Below the pieces are notes generated by a model. The model did not search any database and was not told the origin of the DNA. It saw nothing but the letters and a program-made list of their open reading frames with translations. Of a stretch of DNA of 64,000 nucleotides, positions 61,936 to 64,000 are shown piece by piece; position 1 is the stretch's first letter, and each line of letters opens with the position of its first letter. Source of the DNA: Bifidobacterium sp. ESL0745 (GTDB lineage: Bacteria; Actinomycetota; Actinomycetes; Actinomycetales; Bifidobacteriaceae). Location: assembly GCF_029433335.1 (NCBI RefSeq), contig NZ_JAQTHX010000002.1, forward strand, positions 248,001-312,000, written 5' to 3'. Both the position numbers and the translations under genes were made by a program.

Positions 61936-63288
61936 ATGAAAGACATTGTCCATACACGCGGCAGCGATACCCGCAGTGGCGGCGGCTGCGCAAACCGAAT
62001 CTTCCGGGCCTTTCCACGTGCTCGTGGCGGCGTTGCCAAGGTCTTGCGCAAGAGCCTAGTGGCACTTTGCGCACTCGCTGCCGGTTTGTCGCTGGCTGGT
62101 TGCGGCGCTTCCAACGCCCAGCAGGTGACCCTCGATTTCTTCCAGTTCAAATCCGAGGCCGCGGACCAATTCAAGAAGATGGCGGAGGAATTCGAGCGCG
62201 AAAACCCCGACATCCGCATCAAGATCAACAATTCCGCGAGCGCCCAGACCGACCTGCGCACCCGCTTCGTCAAGAACCGCATCCCCGACGTCATCACCTT
62301 CAACGGCGACATCAACTTCGGTTCGTTCGCGGCTTCCGGCGTCTTCCACGATTTCACCGGCGACCCGCTGGTCAAGGATCTGAACCCCGGAATGGTCAAG
62401 ATCGCCAAAAACCTAGTGCAGACCACCAACTCCGCCAAAAAGCGTCTTTACGGCCTGCCGTTCGCCGGCAACGCCTCCGGTTACATCTACAACAAGGCGC
62501 TTTGGCGCAAGGCCGGCGTCGACCCGGAAAATCCGCCGACAACGTGGACGGCCTTCACCCAGATGCTCGACACATTCAAAGCGCAGGGCATCGATCCGTT
62601 GCAGGCTACGCTGGCCGAGTCCTGGACCACGCAGGCCCCGCTTGCCTCCTTCGCTGGCACCTTGGTTCCCGAAAGCAAGTATGACGATCTTAAGAAGGGC
62701 AAAACCGATTTCAAGAAGCTCTGGACGCTTTCCGGCCAGCGCGAAATCGACCTTTACAAGTACGCACAAAGTGACAAGGGCGTCACCTACCAGCAGGGCA
62801 CACAGAATTTCGCCAAAGGCACCGCCGCAATCATCCCGCTCGGCACCTACGCGATACCGCAGATCACGATGATCAACCCCAAGGCCGACCTCGGTTTCGC
62901 CCAGCTTCCCGCCACCGACAACGCCAAAGAGCAGGTGCTCACGGCCGGTGACGACGTGATGCTCACGATGGGCGCGAACACCAAGCACCCCAAGGAGGCC
63001 ATGCGGTTCATCCGCTTCCTGATGCAAAAGAAGCAGCTCGACGCCTACGCCGACGCACAATCCGCCATCACGCCGCTCAAGGACACGCATTTCGGCAACA
63101 AGGCGCTCGTCACGGTGCGTCCGTTCTTCAAAGCCAACCGCGTCGCCGATTTCTGCGACCACTACATCCCTGCGTCCATCAACATCGGCGGCTACCTGCA
63201 GGGCATGGTCAACAGCGGCGATATCAACGAGTTCACGAATTCCATGCAGACCGAGTGGGACAAGGTCCAAGCTCGGACGTTCGACTAA
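61936..63288 (+). CDS. Sugar ABC transporter substrate-binding lipoprotein
   Basis: 450 residues. AAAGGAG lies seven bases before the ATG. The signal peptide is long, with a basic n-region, and ends at the lipobox LSLAGC (Cys56). The binding domain is of the family 1 extracellular type: [20 protein letters not shown] near the start and [15 protein letters not shown]. It should capture an oligosaccharide, and given the adjacent GH36 and ROK genes an alpha-galactoside such as raffinose is the best guess. A permease gene follows 31 bp later, so the two form an operon. The ATPase is outside or supplied by an MsmK-type protein. Confidence 0.91.
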   Translation: MKDIVHTRGSDTRSGGGCANRIFRAFPRARGGVAKVLRKSLVALCALAAGLSLAGCGASNAQQVTLDFFQFKSEAADQFKKMAEEFERENPDIRIKINNSASAQTDLRTRFVKNRIPDVITFNGDINFGSFAASGVFHDFTGDPLVKDLNPGMVKIAKNLVQTTNSAKKRLYGLPFAGNASGYIYNKALWRKAGVDPENPPTTWTAFTQMLDTFKAQGIDPLQATLAESWTTQAPLASFAGTLVPESKYDDLKKGKTDFKKLWTLSGQREIDLYKYAQSDKGVTYQQGTQNFAKGTAAIIPLGTYAIPQITMINPKADLGFAQLPATDNAKEQVLTAGDDVMLTMGANTKHPKEAMRFIRFLMQKKQLDAYADAQSAITPLKDTHFGNKALVTVRPFFKANRVADFCDHYIPASINIGGYLQGMVNSGDINEFTNSMQTEWDKVQARTFD

Positions 63289-63319
63289 ATCCCAGACTTA
63301 AGAGAGTGAGGAAATAATC

Positions 63320-64000
63320 ATGGCTTCTGCAATATCAAGCGCACCATCAAGCGCAACGCTTGCAAAATCCGCGAGCGCGTCAAAACCGGCGGCAGCGCCC
63401 AAGCGCAAGAAATCCGCCTTCTCCGACCGCAAGGTCGACCACGCCTACTACTGGATGGCAGCGCCCGCGGCCGTCGTTTTCGCCATCTTCCTGTATTGGC
63501 CGTTCGTGCGCGGCATCGGCTATTCGTTCACGAATTCCAAGGGCTTCGGCGACTATAAATGGATCGGTTTCAAGAATTACGGCGCGCTTTTCCACGACAG
63601 CCGCGTAGGCCACGCCTACCTGTTCACGTTCCTGATCGCCGTGCTCATCACGATCCTGATCAACGCCATCGCGCTGTTCATTTCGGTAGCCCTGAACGGC
63701 CGCATCGCCTTTAAAAACGGTTTCCGTGCAATCTACTTCGTGCCTTACACCCTCGGCGTGCTGGTCATCGGCTACGTTTTCAAGTACATTTTCATGACGC
63801 CCCTGCCCGCGCTCGGCAAATCGCTCGGCATCAGTTGGCTTTCGCAATCGTTGCTGACCAGCGAGCATTACGCGTGGGTGCCGATCGTCTTCCTGTCGGT
63901 CTGGCAGGGCGTCGCCTATTCGGTGCTGATTTATCTTGCCGGACTACAAACCATCGATGACGAAATCTACGAGGCGGCCGCCATCGACGGCGTCAACGCC
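63320..64000 (+). CDS. Sugar ABC transporter permease, 3' end cut by window edge
   Basis: 227 codons are visible. An A/S/K-rich cytoplasmic N-terminus of about 35 residues precedes the first helix (YYWMAAPAAVVFAIFLYWPF). More helices follow, and the EAA loop (DDEIYEAAAIDGVNA) is reached at the right edge. This is the MalF/RafC-like permease that pairs with a second permease downstream. GAGG lies about five bases before the ATG. The C-terminus lies outside the window. Together with the lipoprotein gene it forms the importer of the alpha-galactoside locus. Confidence 0.92.
   Translation, partial: MASAISSAPSSATLAKSASASKPAAAPKRKKSAFSDRKVDHAYYWMAAPAAVVFAIFLYWPFVRGIGYSFTNSKGFGDYKWIGFKNYGALFHDSRVGHAYLFTFLIAVLITILINAIALFISVALNGRIAFKNGFRAIYFVPYTLGVLVIGYVFKYIFMTPLPALGKSLGISWLSQSLLTSEHYAWVPIVFLSVWQGVAYSVLIYLAGLQTIDDEIYEAAAIDGVNA

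Overview
The window looks like a chromosomal segment of a Bifidobacterium or close Bifidobacteriaceae relative. It has high G+C coding regions, actinobacterial gene neighbourhoods (murJ, a DUF6049 protein and a NUDIX hydrolase together; an Rpf-like lytic protein near rsmA), a bifunctional-type dcd, LAXTG sorting signals, and a bifidobacterial raffinose/melibiose-type locus at the right end. I cannot name the species. Many housekeeping proteins carry N/S/T/D/G-rich low-complexity insertions, which is a recognisable habit of this genome.

Layout. 1-10.7 kb: the minus-strand block NUDIX / DUF6049 / murJ (cell wall export, cut by the left edge), a BspA-like repeat surface protein, cca, and a LytR_C membrane protein. 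10.9-16.3 kb: rsmA, an AAA+/DUF4143 ATPase with a striking array of seven 18-bp palindromes at 40-bp intervals upstream, an Rpf-like G5 lytic protein, and tRNA-Thr(TGT). 16.8-21.9 kb: two convergent membrane-anchored DsbA-family paralogues and a membrane Ser/Thr kinase. 22.3-32.6 kb: a glycoside cluster read rightwards: a membrane-anchored GH3 with inverted domain order, a secreted GH106-like enzyme with a LAXTG anchor, a second GH3, and a translationally coupled GtrA-like protein. 32.7-33.6 kb: a decayed COG2865-type gene among repeats. 33.6-37.9 kb: a LytTR two-component system and a LAXTG FIVAR-like surface protein. 38.3-41.6 kb: an M20 AbgB-like hydrolase convergent with a cystine/dicarboxylate-type symporter. 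41.6-45.3 kb: an AT-rich accessory stretch holding three paralogous repressor-like proteins. 45.3-56.2 kb: an MsmK-type sugar ABC ATPase, a DUF4032 kinase-like protein, rlmB, dcd, an orphan terminator with a possible small RNA, a small membrane protein, an alpha/beta hydrolase, a CPA1 antiporter with decayed copies of its own 3' end, and tadA. 56.5-64 kb: a TauE-type exporter, a GH36 alpha-galactosidase, a ROK regulator, a sugar-binding lipoprotein and a permease cut by the right edge.

How it fits together. The right-end genes should import and hydrolyse alpha-galactosides. Their own ATPase is not in view, so the stand-alone MsmK-type ATPase at 45.3 kb may energise the importer. The 22-32 kb cluster suggests removal of rhamnose and then beta-glucose from plant glycosides at the cell surface and inside the cell.

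The most unusual signal is a set of three intergenic arrays of short palindromes with fixed periods (40, 51 and 62 bp). The 40-bp array abuts an ATPase/nuclease-like gene that appears to be inserted between the Rpf-like gene and rsmA. That unit is the best candidate here for an undescribed system.
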